This document shows positions 39,330 to 50,501 of a stretch of 64,000 nucleotides of DNA, in pieces. Under the pieces are notes generated by a model. The model saw nothing but the letters and a program-made list of their open reading frames with translations. It ran no database searches and had not been told where the DNA came from. The position numbers and the translations under genes were made by a program. Source of the stretch: Corticium candelabrum (Eukaryota; Porifera; Homoscleromorpha; Homosclerophorida; Plakinidae); assembly GCF_963422355.1 (NCBI RefSeq), contig NC_085100.1:4980568-5044567 (forward strand), given 5' to 3'. Positions within the stretch are counted from its first letter, which is position 1. The number at the start of each line of letters is the position of its first letter.

Positions 39330-39850
39330 GCCATTGTCGTTGCATGCTGGAGTAGTTTTCGTCACCGACACGGAGAGAAGTTGACGGTCAAAGCAGGCGA
39401 GTCTTTGTCTCGCGCTAGGCTAGCAGCTACCGATCTCGACGTATTAGATCGCTATTACGATCTTCTTGAAACTACTATAATGGAAAATAACCTTATAAGT
39501 ATCAACCGGTTTTAGGTCGGACCGGATCGAGCGACGTACTACTTCTTACCGACATCGCTGGTGCAACAAAACCTACTACAGAGCCAGCAGCAGCTTCACA
39601 TCCTACAGTGGCGGCAGCGGTAACACCTGCCGTTCAGAGTAAAAGCACACTGCTGCAGACGGCTACCCAGTCTGCCACGGATCGAAGCCCCAGTATATGC
39701 AATGTCACAACCAATTCGTCCTCTCACCAGACGTTCGAGATCCAGCTAGATCAACCTCTTTCAGGAGCGCTAGACGATTGACCCGTGCACGGATGCGTAG
39801 CCGCCATTGTGTGAATCGGCAGAACAATGACAATAGCCGCAATTCAGTTC
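39330..39850 (+). pseudogene. pogo/Jerky-like transposase fragment
   Basis: The frame 39,213-39,515 encodes GEKLTVKAGESLSRARLAAT and DLDVLDRYYDLLETTI. This matches the end of the CENP-B-type HTH region, with its typical LSRARLAAT, and the start of the linker to the DDE domain in Tc1/mariner pogo/Jerky-like transposases. The catalytic DDE part is missing. A Thr/Ala/Ser-rich C-terminal-like stretch follows in another frame (TDIAGATKPTTEPAAASHPT, about 39,570), suggesting an internal deletion. Confidence 0.6.
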
Positions 39851-39912
39851 TGACTCATCGTCAAAGCTCAAAATTACTGCCGGTCATTGGTCAATGGCAG
39901 ATCATATTTGGA

Positions 39913-41110
39913 TGATAGCTGCTAATTACCGGTCAAGTAGTAGGTCTCATGCAGCCGATTCTTTAATGTAAGCGATGATTCCCGGATGTGAGAGATTAAT
40001 TAGCGCGGGTTTGCATAATATAGATTAGATTGACTTTGGCTATCGTAGTGTCAGTATATTACATGGTGTCAGGAAATGGACGATGGACTCAAACCTCCCC
40101 AGCCTTTTGTTGGCGCACTAGGCGCAGCCAAGAAATGGCCGCAATGGCGAGAGCATTTCAAGTTCTACATGAAAGCAACCAAGACATACGGAAGACCCTG
40201 CGGTTCAAGTGCCAACTCTTCCAACTTCTATGGGTAAGAAAGCAATTGCTATTTACCACATGAGACGAGAAAGAGCAGATGAGCTAGACGAAGTACTTGC
40301 GGCATTTTTGAACTACTTCAAACCAAAACGAATGAAATTTACGAGCGTTTCGTCTTTTTGCAAAGAAAACAGCGACAAGGTGAGTCATTTAAACCTTTCT
40401 ATACTGACCTCCTACGGCTCGTAGAATCTTGCTCGTACCATCAAAATGATAAACAAAAGATCATTAAGGGATCAGATTGTCATAAACATTACATCACACA
40501 CTACACGAGAGAGAAGCTTCTCAACGAAGCGAACCTAAGTCTCGAGCGAGCAGTAGACATCTGTAGATCCATGGAAGCGACCATCACTTATTTCACCTCC
40601 ACGTGTGCCACCTCACCCCCGACAAAGGAAACCGACAGTCTCCCAGCACATACCGTGAAGTCAAAAAGGCCATTCAAGTGTGAGTATTGCGGTCAGGTAC
40701 ACCTCCCGAAAAGCTGCGCAGCATGGGAAAAAGCTTGTACTTATTGCAACAAACTCAATCACACGGCTGAAGTCTGCTGCAAGTCGCCAGGAACAAGAAA
40801 ACAAAGAAAATGACAGGTGACATGACTAGTTCCAGAGGAAATAAGACCGAGAAATCTTGACGCCTACCACATCAGACCACGTGCCGACAGAAAAATAAAG
40901 ACAAGCGAGATCACATTGCCTATGCGCTAAATGAGGAGGACAACAACAAAGAGTAGAACAGAGTTCTGGAAGTGAAAGGCAGCGGCCTCAAAGCCAAATA
41001 CAGGAGCTTCTTGCAATGTAATGCCTATAGCTGCGTATCGAGTCTTATGCAAGGAGCCTCCCCAGACTATAAATACACAAATCACAAATAAATACAAAAA
41101 ATCTTTGAAA
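39913..41110 (+). mobile_element. Ty3/gypsy retrotransposon E, 5' part only
   Basis: A sequence ending TATATTACA at about 40,063 looks like an LTR end and is followed by TGGTGTCAGGAAATGG, complementary to a tRNA-Leu(CAG)-type 3' end. Gag follows in broken frames (40,078-40,812): QRQGESFKPFYTDLLRLVE, then two knuckle-like clusters (CEYCGQVHLPKSC and CTYCNKLNHTAEVC). A retropepsin relic, TGASCNVMPIAAYR, lies at about 41,009-41,050. RT and beyond are absent. The LTR start (about 39,913) is a guess. Confidence 0.65.
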
Positions 41111-41416
41111 AGAATGGTTCTTCGCGTATGATCAAGTTAATTTACTCTCGGTACTTGTCTGAGTTTATTGGTGGGAAATGATTCGTTTGAGTGAAACCCA
41201 CCCTAGTGCTTATGCTTTACTCATGCAGGGTGAATTTTCGGTTAGTCGAAGTTGTTCGATAACGTTTGCACAGATTGCCGTAGACCAATGCATTAAGCAA
41301 ACAATAAATCGTAACACATAGACGAAAGTAGAAATCATTGGTTTCAAATCACATCCTGGTGCTGTTCAGCAACATAATGAGTTTCCTTCTCAAGAATTAA
41401 ATTAAGCGAGATGAAG

Positions 41417-42440
41417 CTTGTAGTAGAGTAAGGCACTATGGGACTACTCCTAGTACTCATTAGCATAGAGTATGACACGATATAGTAGACTGTGGCATGT
41501 TGCTAGCCAGTCTTGCGTAGTCTGGTGTAGTATTGCGTAGACACTGTAAGCGAGCTGCAATAGAACCAATAGATAGTCGGTAACGACACAACAGTGGCGA
41601 CGAGAGATGGCGAGTGCAGCCGCGAATTTGAAACACTGGTTGTTGGGCGAGTTCCGAGCGGGAGTAGAAAGCATCGACGAATATAAGGAAAGGTTCGAGC
41701 TTTACTGCCTGGCAAACGCAGTACCCATAGGAGACGAGCACGTAGGTCGTAGGAAGGCAATCTTTTCAACGCCTGTGGGTGCATCGATCTACAGTTTGAT
41801 GCGAACCTTGGTGCGACCTCGCCAACCGCAAGATTTGGAGCTTGCTGACATCATTCAGCAACTGAGAAATCATTACGAGCCAAAGAAAATTGTTATAGCC
41901 GAGCGATTCCGTTATTACAAGAGACAACAGAAAGAAGGTGAGACAGTTACAGTGTTCTTGTCAGAATTGCGTCGTCTAGCTAAACACTGTGAGTTCGGAG
42001 ACAAGTTGTCAGTTGCGTTGAGGGACCAATTCGTATGTGGATTACGAGTAGAAGCCCTAGAGCAGAAAATTCTGACGAAACTGACTTAACATTCGATAAA
42101 GCAGTACGAATCGCGCAAGCCTTTGAATCTGCAAGACAAGAGACGATAGCTTTGCGAGGAGACACGCGCAGACACGAATCAACAACGGACCACGAGACGG
42201 CATTTAGCATGCAAAGTAGTAGCAGTGGGAAGTCAAAGACAACACAGTCTGATGTGAAAGTATGCTACAGATGCAATGGCAAGGGCACGTTCCTGATAAG
42301 TGTCAGATGAAATCCAGAGAGTGCTATTTATGTCACAAGAAGGGACATATTGCAAAAGCCCGCCGAAGTAAGAAGCAGGGCGATTTCAAGAACGGGAGCG
42401 AAGCAACGGGTACTGTGGTGTACCGAGACTCATTAGTAGG
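41417..42440 (+). mobile_element. Ty3/gypsy retrotransposon F, LTR end plus gag
   Basis: The LTR ends ACACAACA at 41,593, followed by TGGCGACGAGAG (tRNA-Ser-type primer site). Gag starts at 41,607 (MASAAANLKHWL) and is open to 42,089: YKERFELYCLAN, ERFRYYKRQQKEGETV, FLSELRRLAKHC. After a frameshift it continues to the zinc knuckles (CYRCNGKG; CYLCHKKGHIAKA, about 42,320-42,360). Pol is missing; the sequence passes into the LTR of element G at 42,485. LTR start not determined. Confidence 0.7.
41607..42360 (+). pseudogene. Gypsy F gag
   Basis: The first 160 residues are open and form a typical metazoan gypsy capsid domain (WLLGEFRAGVESIDEYKERF to FGDKLSVALRDQFVCGL). A stop follows at 42,089, and a shifted frame carries the C-terminal helices and two CCHC knuckles; the second is missing its last Cys (AKARRS). 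It is not functional. Confidence 0.75.
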
Positions 42441-42619
42441 AGTTATTAATATGGATTGAGTTACTACTAAAGACTTGCATTAGTTGTTAGAGATTAGAAG
42501 AGCTGTACGAGCCTAGTAGAGCTAGTGCCTAGTCTGTCTGTGCGTATAGAGTTTATTGTAAGGAAATATAATACAAATGCTGAACCCCGTGCACATACGT
42601 AACAACTGGCGACGAGGAT

Positions 42620-43440
42620 GCTACAAGCAGGCCATATGCTGGAAAGAGTAGAAGAATGTGATCCAGTCAAGACGGAGTGGACAGAATACAAAGAAGTTCA
42701 GATCAGTACCTGAAGGCAAATGGTCTTGCAGGTAATGGTGACGGTGTAGAAGAGAAGAGGGTGGCAGTATTCCTTACTATTATTGGCAGCAGAGCGTACA
42801 GGCTTCTCCGTAGCCTGACGGCACCTGAATTACCAGCAATGAAAACTTACGATTAACTAACGAAAATGTTGTCCGACCAGCTAGCTCCCAAGCCATTGGC
42901 GATTGCGGAGAACTTCAAGTTCAGGAAGCGACATCAAAAAAGGAGAGTGTTGCAGAGTTCAGGGCAGAGCTGAGACGTCTCGCAGAGCATTGTGAATTTG
43001 GCGAAAAATTAGAGGAACAAGCTCACGGATCAGCTAGTGTCGGGATTACGGAATGCTGCAACACAGAGGAAGCTGTTGCCAGAACGCAATCTCACCATGT
43101 CGAAAGCTATGGAAATTGCCAAAGCTATGGAGATAGCGGAAACGAAAACTGGTCACCTGAGAGACGCGATGACAAATCGCGAGGATGACAACCAAAGTAG
43201 TGGCGCCGTGGACGTAGTACGTTACAGAGCAAGGATGAAGGGATCACAGAAGTTCAGAAGACCTCCAGAGATTCCAAGAATGCATGTCATCGATGCGGTA
43301 AGAAAGGTCATGCAGCGCAGGAATGTTGGCATCATGACAAAGACTGCAGAAAATGCGGTAAACGTAGTCATATCGCTCGAGTTTGCAAGATTCCTGTGCC
43401 AGGCCAGCACAAAAGAGCAGCGGAAGGTTACAAACATGTG
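42620..43440 (+). pseudogene. Gypsy G gag (frameshifted)
   Basis: Capsid pieces are spread over frames (AENFKFRKRH, SVAEFRAELRRLAEHCEFG near 42,950; SGLRNAATQRKLLPERNLTM near 43,040). Nucleocapsid CCHC knuckles lie near 43,285-43,390, where alternate frames read C-H-R-C-G-K-K-G-H and C-R-K-C-G-K. Frameshifts are frequent. Confidence 0.65.
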
Positions 43441-45300
43441 AAAACAAACCGAGTGGAACTGCCGTCGTATGTTGACAGTGAAGAGTATGACGTGCATACA
43501 GTTAGAGTGAAGGCAGGACCAAACCTAAACGTACACATGCAAGTGGACGGAGTCATGCTTCCTATGGAATTGGATACTGGTGCAACGGCATCAATTGTCT
43601 CTCATTCCAAATGGCAGAGATGCTGTGATAAGCCTCTTGAGAAATCAAATTTTCTTGCTTACAACCTACTCCAATGAAAAGATCAGCGAGATTGGGCAGA
43701 CCATGGTACAAGTCAAATATGATGGTCAAGAGGAAACATTGCCTTTGATAGTAGTAGCAGGAAATGGTCCAACTTTACTTGGCAGGAATTGGCTGGAGAA
43801 AATCCAAATAGACTGGAAAAGCTTGAAAATACAGCGAGTAGCCAAAGACACGCAAACAGTGGAGAACCTGATCAAGAAGTCTGAGGAACTGTTTCAGCCA
43901 GGGGGTGCAACTTTGAAAGGGTATAAAGCAAAGCATTCCTTGAAGCAGGAATCAGTGCCCAAGTTCTTCAAGCCACGGAGTGTACCTCATGCAATAAAAC
44001 GGCTATTGAAAAGAAACTCGAACGATTGGAAACTGAAGGAGTATTGGAAAGAATATCATGGAGTGAATATGGATCACCCATAGTGGCTGTTCCAAAATCG
44101 GACGGCTCAGTAAGGATTTGTGGAGACAACAAAGTGTCAATAAATCCTAGTATGTATTTGGATCAGTATCCATTACCGAAGCCTGAGATGTTTGCAGAAA
44201 TTGCAGGGGCAGAGAAATTTACGAAACTAGATCTGGTCCAAGCTTACCAACAGGTCTTGTTGGAAAAAGAATCGAAAAATTTTGTTGTGGTAAATACACA
44301 TCGAGGATTGTACCAGAATACAAGACTACCGTTTGGAGTGGCCAGCGCCCCAGCAGTGTTTCAGCACATTATGGAACGTGTGTTGCAAGGAATTCCTAGA
44401 GTTATTTGTTATCTGGACGACATCCTCATCACAGGGAAGGATGATTAAGAACATTTGACTAATTTGGAAGCAGTTCTAAAGCGATTGCAAGATTTTGGTC
44501 TAAGATTGAAACGAAACAAGTGCCAGTGGATGCAGACCACAGTGGAATATTTGGGTTATTGCATACAAGCACAAGGACTCAGTTCCTCACCTCAGAAAAT
44601 CCAAGCAATCAAGGGAGCACCAGTACCACGCAATGTACAAGAACTGAAGTCGTTCTTGGGACTGGCAAAATAGTACGGTCGTTTCTTGAAGAATCTTTCA
44701 ATGACTTGTAGACCACTGAATCGACTGCTAGGAAAGAGTCAAACATGGAAATGGAGCAAGGAGTGCAGGGAAGCCTTTCACATGTTGAAGGAACAACTTG
44801 TTTCAGCTCAAGTATTAGTTCACTACAACAGTGAGTTACCGTTACGGCTAGCATGCGATGCTTCAGCATACGGAATTAGAGCAGTTTTATCGCATACTAT
44901 GCCTGGTGAAAGTGAACGTCCTATTTCTTATGGGTCAAAAACCTTGAGTAAATCAGAGCAACATTATAGCCAAATAGAGAAAGGAGCACCGAGCCTAATT
45001 TTTGGTGTGAGAAAGTTTCACCAATTTCTCTATGGAAGACCATTCACTTTGGTTACAGACCACAAGCCCCTGACTACCATTTTTGGATCTAAGAAGGAAA
45101 TACCGACTGTAACCGCAGCTAGATTGCAAAGATGGGCAATACTACTCATGGCATATCAATAGCAAATCGAGTTTCGATCCACGAACCAACACAGCAATGC
45201 AGATGGATTATCAAGATTACCCTTGAAAGAGAGTCCCGCTGACGAGAACAGTTCAGCTCAAGCAAGCAAGGTCAATTTAATGCAACTGGACTCAATCAGC
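43441..45300 (+). pseudogene. Gypsy G pol: protease, RT, RNase H
   Basis: Protease: MELDTGATASIVS (43,565-43,605). RT (44,026-44,448 and 44,455-44,673): GSPIVAVPKSDGSVRICGD, FTKLDLVQAYQQV, LPFGVASAPAVFQ and the catalytic ICYLDDILITG. RNase H (44,686-45,162): LACDASAYGI, RPISYGSKTL, LVTDHKPL. Stops at 44,446 and 45,160 and a frame change near 43,680 disrupt it. Ends NADGLSRLPL; no integrase follows. Confidence 0.82.
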
Positions 45301-45859
45301 TGCACATTATCACTGTGCAACTGAGTGCGTGAGGGCAGCTGAACCAACCATTGAACAAATGAGCCTTCGTATCCCAACTGTGCATCGAGAATACCCTCGC
45401 ATGCTATTTGGACTGAGTCTTTAGAATTTCATGGAATAGATTATTTGTTCATTAGCCAGTTGTGTTGTTCATTAGACAGTAACTGTTGGGTTGTTCATTA
45501 GATACCCAGTGTTGTTGATTCTGTACAGTTTTTGGTAGTGCTGATGTATGGCTGTATGGGAAAACTGTCTGTTTCTTAAATGTTGTTTACGCAGTTCTGA
45601 CTCATGTTGCAGTCCGAGTTTGATATTCCATTACAAATTACTTGTTTAACATTTACTCTATTCAGAAAGCGTGCAGAAATTCAGCTGCATCAGTGCGTGG
45701 ACATGGCACATGCGCATTCTATTCCACGTTCCGTTTCGCGTTCCATTCCATTCCGCGTTCCATTCCATTGCACGTTCCTTGTTTTACATGTTGCCTTTGC
45801 AAAATGATATATCAAGATTAACGTTAAAATTGTTTAGCATTTTTTCTTCTCCCATTAAA

Positions 45860-46260
45860 AAGATCAGTAGCAAAGAGGTTGTGAAGGCAGATCGAGGAAT
45901 ATTTGCACGCCTTCTTGTTAAGCACAAAACGTTTAATTGCTTTGCGCAAAGGTTTCGCCTATTCGCTTGGTCCCATTCCCTGATCTTTAGTTAGTGCTGA
46001 CGGAACCCCAGCAAAAACGGTCAAATCAAAACTTTTGTATCTAGTAGAAGCTGGCACTTCTTCTGTAGAAACTATACCATTAGATGCTGTGTGTTTGGTC
46101 GACGGCATATGGCTGTACTCCAGGCACTTAACTCGTTTCCCAGCAATTCTACTTGCTATTCTTGCAGTAGCAAGTAGTTTCGAAAGTAATCACACTTCTG
46201 AAAAGCTTATAACCCAAAGTCGATACTTCAAAGTATTAGAGCTGGAAATTAATTAAGGTT
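45860..46260 (+). pseudogene. Unclassified transposon-derived fragment (ADGTPAKTVKSKL type)
   Basis: In shifting frames this reads VVKADRGIFARLL, SADGTPAKTVKSKLLYLVE and VETIPLDAVCLVDG. I have seen similar conserved segments in uncharacterised, multicopy invertebrate proteins but cannot assign an enzyme activity. Three frames are needed, so it is a relic. Before it (45,450-45,510) GTTGTTCATTAG occurs three times. Confidence 0.4.
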
Positions 46261-46349
46261 GATCGATGCTGCTCGACTCTTGGATTGCATGCAAGAAGCT
46301 CTGAAAGATATGGGTATAAGATATCTGATAAATCCAGAAATGTGCTGCA

Positions 46350-47668
46350 GGTAAAAAATATGCCAATTCTTGTTGGTGTGTGTACTGATGGTGTTGCATT
46401 AAACATTTCATAGATAAGGTAAGCTAAAAGCAAAAGTTCGGAATGTTCTGTCATGGATTTTTGGATGTGATATTTTACCCATCGACTAGAACTTGAAAGT
46501 AGAACTAGCCGTTCTCTCTAATGCTGTATTTAGAGAAATAGAAGAAATGTTTAGGATCTATTATAGTTACAACAGTCTTCCAAGAACTGCAGAAAACCGA
46601 GGGCTATTTTTGACGATTTAAAAAGTATATAGTTTTCCAAAGGATGGCAACCTACCAGTGAGAGCATCTGGAAGTAGATAGATTGCTCATAAGCGAAGAC
46701 CACTCCACAGAGGTATGAGGCCTATATGAATCACATAGCAAGCCTCTGCGAAGATGGTAGTCTTAGAAGCCCTGATACAGAGCGACTAAACGTTATTATC
46801 ACAAAATGGACCCAAGCAAGAATAATACTGTCCTGCGTTCATTACATAGATATTTTAGATCTTGCCGCTAGTCTGAACTTGTTTGTGCAATTAAGGAATG
46901 ATGTTGATATTGTTATGGCAATTCAATCAGTATTCAAAGGTCATCGAGCCATGGAATAGTTGAAAGAAACTCCTATCTAATTAGTTTACAAGCTGACGTG
47001 TAGCAAAAAAGCTCCTAAAAAGTGCAAAAGGGAAGATGACGTACCAAGGTGTTGAATTGCACCACTACAATGATGTTGTTGTGAACAGCTGCAGATACCA
47101 TACTTGTGACCTGAGAAAATTGGATGATGAACTGTAGGAAAAACTTCCATGGTCGGACACAAAACTTATGACAGCTATTATGGTATTCTTGGACACACAA
47201 GCCTGGTACTCACACAAAAGTGATAAGTTTTTTTGTTTCTCTGCCTGATAGAGGCTGTTTTGGTGAAAGTTAAAAATTTACGAGGTCTTCTCGACGCCAA
47301 AGCTACTGATCTAGCAGCAATTCACGAACAATTCAGAGAGATGCTTGACTATGCACATCAGTATCTTCGAGTGGACAAAGATGGGTACCGCATAGTGTTC
47401 GGACCTTACTCCAAGCGATTTAGGAATGCATGTAGTTGCTATTGCAGAGCTCCGTTTCAGCTTATCCTTTATACATAGTACTGCAAAAGTGGAAAGCTAT
47501 TTCCCACATTTAAAACTGATCGTACAACAAGTCTTAGTCAGAAAACGTTATCTGATCTGCTACAGGTCAGTGTTGAGGGAACTGAACTTGGAGAATTTTG
47601 CGCACACTTATGGCAGTCAGGCTGTTCAAGAACTAAGAAAGTCAATCCCGCAAAGAAAATTTGAATGA
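46350..47668 (+). pseudogene. ZNF862-like hAT-derived transposase pseudogene
   Basis: Segments in order: VGVCTDGVA (about 46,370) with a catalytic-type Asp; THRLELEVELAVLSNAV (about 46,480); a helical part with KWTQARIILSCVHYIDILDLA (46,800-46,870); GVELHHYNDVVVNSCRYHTCDLRKL in part (about 47,040-47,110); and an end resembling the hAT dimerisation domain, SFIHSTAKVESYFPHLKLIVQ (about 47,470-47,530). These match ZNF862-like proteins of fish and invertebrates, which derive from hAT transposases. Several stops and shifts. No terminal repeats were found. Confidence 0.6.
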
Positions 47669-47669
47669 A

Positions 47670-48970
47670 ACAGCAGACAGACCATTCATCAACGACAAGA
47701 CGCCACAGAAATCAATGAGGCAACAAAAACAGTTTGTGAGGCAGAGCAGGCATATCTTTGGATTATTGGAGCTCTTACACCTTGAATAATGAGTGACATA
47801 GTCACAGCATTACAATTTGCATGGTCACACTAGCGCAACGCAAATGCATGGTGCTAGAAAAACGTCATACATCAGGAGTTATCTCCAAAAAAATGATGTC
47901 TATAATATGGTGGTAGAGTAAATTGCTTGATTTAATTAATGTAAAACTGTAACAATGTAAGTGAATGCAATTCACTAACATATCTATAAACCGAAGATAC
48001 CAACAGCCAACATTGCATGGGTTCTACTCCATTCAAAAAGGAGACAATCTCTGATTTAGGTGTCTAATTCTGCTAAATTGCCAACATACACGACCTAAAA
48101 ATTTTTCGAAGCTGTTTTAACTACTCTGATGCCAACTGAACCAGAATCACTCTTGATTGAGTTACTTTCGTCTAATTATGACCTCAACATTTCGTTTCCG
48201 TAGACTTTCCACTAAAGCACTAAAGTCAACTTTCCTTCCTTTGAGCTAGCTTCAGCTTCTTAGTCATTTTTTCTCATGACCAGCGCTACTTAATTGACAT
48301 AGATTTCAGTAAATGAGCAAACGTCGACTTATCACACCCCTTAATCTCACACATGTCTCGCGTCTGATCAAACTTCCTCAACTGACCACTACCTAGACCT
48401 TAGGTGCTTGTCCAAAGCTTTGGTTGTATTTACCACTTTAGTTGTCAGCTGCCTCAATCTTGGAGATGGTTTTGGGCGTATTCGTTTGGGACCTTCTAGA
48501 AACAGATAGAGTGGAAAGGTCCGCTAGCGTGTTCGATTGGGCACCTTTCATTTTCTGAATAAAATAAACAGTTTGCCAACCCTTTCCGGAAAGAGATACA
48601 CTGGAAAGGTATTTACCCTCTTGGATTGGTAACTTTTCCGTTTCCGAAAAAGGATAGAGCGGATAGACTTTCCAACTTATCCTACCATCATGTACGGATA
48701 GAAAGAATAGAAAAAGCACCTAGACATGTAAAACTCGCGTCTCTACTAGCTTTGACCTTCCAAATTAACGCGCTCACTTTGCCTAGCACTGTCACACCAC
48801 TATTTGCGCTTATTCTGGATTGCCCGCGCAAAAGTTTCAAAAATGGCAGCTGATTTCTCATGTTCGGCAGAAAAACTCCCTGTGAGTTAGTAGAGATTCT
48901 AACAGGTAGAAAAGTAGATGAAACGGCTATGACAAAGAATACGTACATCTGGGGTGATTCTGACACAAAG
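47670..48970. other. Intergenic, no gene recognised
   Basis: Contains a roughly 90-bp degenerate repeat at 48,470-48,680, in which ATTGGGNACCTTTC / GGAAAGGTATTTACC-like blocks recur around TTTCNGAA. This may be a decayed MITE. Nothing else was identified. Confidence 0.45.
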
Positions 48971-49093
48971 ATGTAAGGGGGGTTGATATTAATACTACGT
49001 TACGCGGGCACAGCCAGTAGCGGACTACCACAGTGTGCAGTGTACAGCAACTATCGGCATCCTGATACATAGTGACAGGAGTGAGTCGTTCCC

Positions 49094-50250
49094 ATGGCTG
49101 AAGGAAACGACAAAGGGCTTGAGAAGCACCCCAAGCGTGACGAGGATTCTGACAGAGATGCCGCATCCCGAACAGCGCCCAATCAGGTAAGCACGGTACT
49201 GATGCAAGGAGCGCTGACAACGCCCAGGCCTTTATGCGTCGAGGGCGACGGAGCGCACAACTGGCGTACTTGGCGCCAAATGTGGGATGCTTATGCCACG
49301 GTGTCCCGGATATACGAACAATCTGACGAATACCAACTAGCGACGTTCATCATGTGCCTAGGAGAGGCTGGTGTGGAGGTGTATAACGCATTAAGTTTCA
49401 ATAACGAGGCAGACAGACGCAGCCTGGCCGCAGTCTTGTCAAAAATGGAGCAACATTTCATTGGCACAAATGAATGTTACGTATGAGCGGTTTGTTTTCA
49501 GAACCAGGACGCAGGGACAAGGAGAGACTTTTGAACAGTACTTACTAGCCCTTCGCACTCTTGTCAATACCTGCAATTTCCAGGCAATGTCAGAGGATAT
49601 GATCCAGGACCAAATTGTCTGTGGAATCACAAAGGAGTCCTTACGCAAGTCTTTGCTGGAACAAAAGGACCTGAGCCTGTCCGTCTGTATTGATATATGT
49701 CGAGCAGCAGAGCGATCTGCACAGCAATCGAAGGTTATGGATGGTCATGAAGAGGTACACGCAATGCGCCAGTCAGTCAGGCGCACATCAATGCCACAAG
49801 CAAAACCAAAGGCAAGCAAGAAAACGTGCGGATAGTGTGGGCAACAACATGTGAAAGGAAAATGCCCAGGTTATGGCCACGAATGCACAGATTGTGGAAA
49901 GAAGAATCACTATGCTGGGGTGTGTCGAAGCACGAGGAGGACCAAAGTCAACTGGACTGAGCAGTAGAGTGATGAGGAATCAGAACACCTGATGACCCTA
50001 ACACTAACGGAAGAGATTAATGCAGTCCAGCACTCAGTTTTCCCAAGACAGCTGTTTGCATACATGGAAGTGGAAGGCCAACGAGTGCGGTTCCAACTGG
50101 ATTTGGGTGCATCATGCAATGTTATTCGACGACAAGATTTGGTACCCACAGTGGTCCTTGAAAAGACAAACCAAATGCTGTGCCTCTACAACCGGAGTCA
50201 AGTAAGACCATTGGGCAAGTGTTTGGTCAATGAACAACCCCAAAACAGGT
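49094..50250 (+). pseudogene. Gypsy C gag and protease (frameshifted)
   Basis: Start at 49,094 (MAEGNDKGLEKH). Capsid: GDGAHNWRTWRQMWDAYATV and, after a frameshift at about 49,470, FVFRTRTQGQGETFEQYLLA, then CNFQAMSEDMIQDQIVCGI. Two stops flank the knuckles: CGQQHVKGKCPG, CTDCGKKNHYAGVC (about 49,830-49,925). Protease: QLDLGASCNVI (50,095-50,125), where the usual DTGAS is DLGAS. The Thr-to-Leu change next to the catalytic Asp would probably reduce activity (inference). Confidence 0.82.
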
Positions 50251-50501
50251 AGAAAATACAAAGCCAACTTTGTTGTTGTGGACGATGCCTCCACATCAAT
50301 TTTGGGAGCTAGGTCGATCCAACAGATGGATCTGGTGAGGATACAGCACGAGAACATTATGGCGGCAACCCTTCAAGACCGTTGTCAGGACAACATTGAC
50401 AGTACAAATACTCACATGTCTGGTCAGGACGTTAGTCTAAAGCCCGTTCAACTACCTGATCTCCTACAGGCTTATAAAGACGTGTTTGATGGCTCTTTGG
50501 A

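Larger units (their letters stand above)
42485..45330 (+). mobile_element. Ty3/gypsy retrotransposon G, integrase and 3' LTR missing
   Basis: The 5' LTR, about 120 bp (42,485-42,604, TGTTAGAG to GTAACA), is followed at 42,607 by TGGCGACGAGGATG, a perfect match to the complement of a tRNA-Ser(GCT) 3' end. Gag, knuckles, protease, RT and RNase H follow, and the element breaks off after RNase H. No 3' LTR copy is visible downstream. Confidence 0.8.
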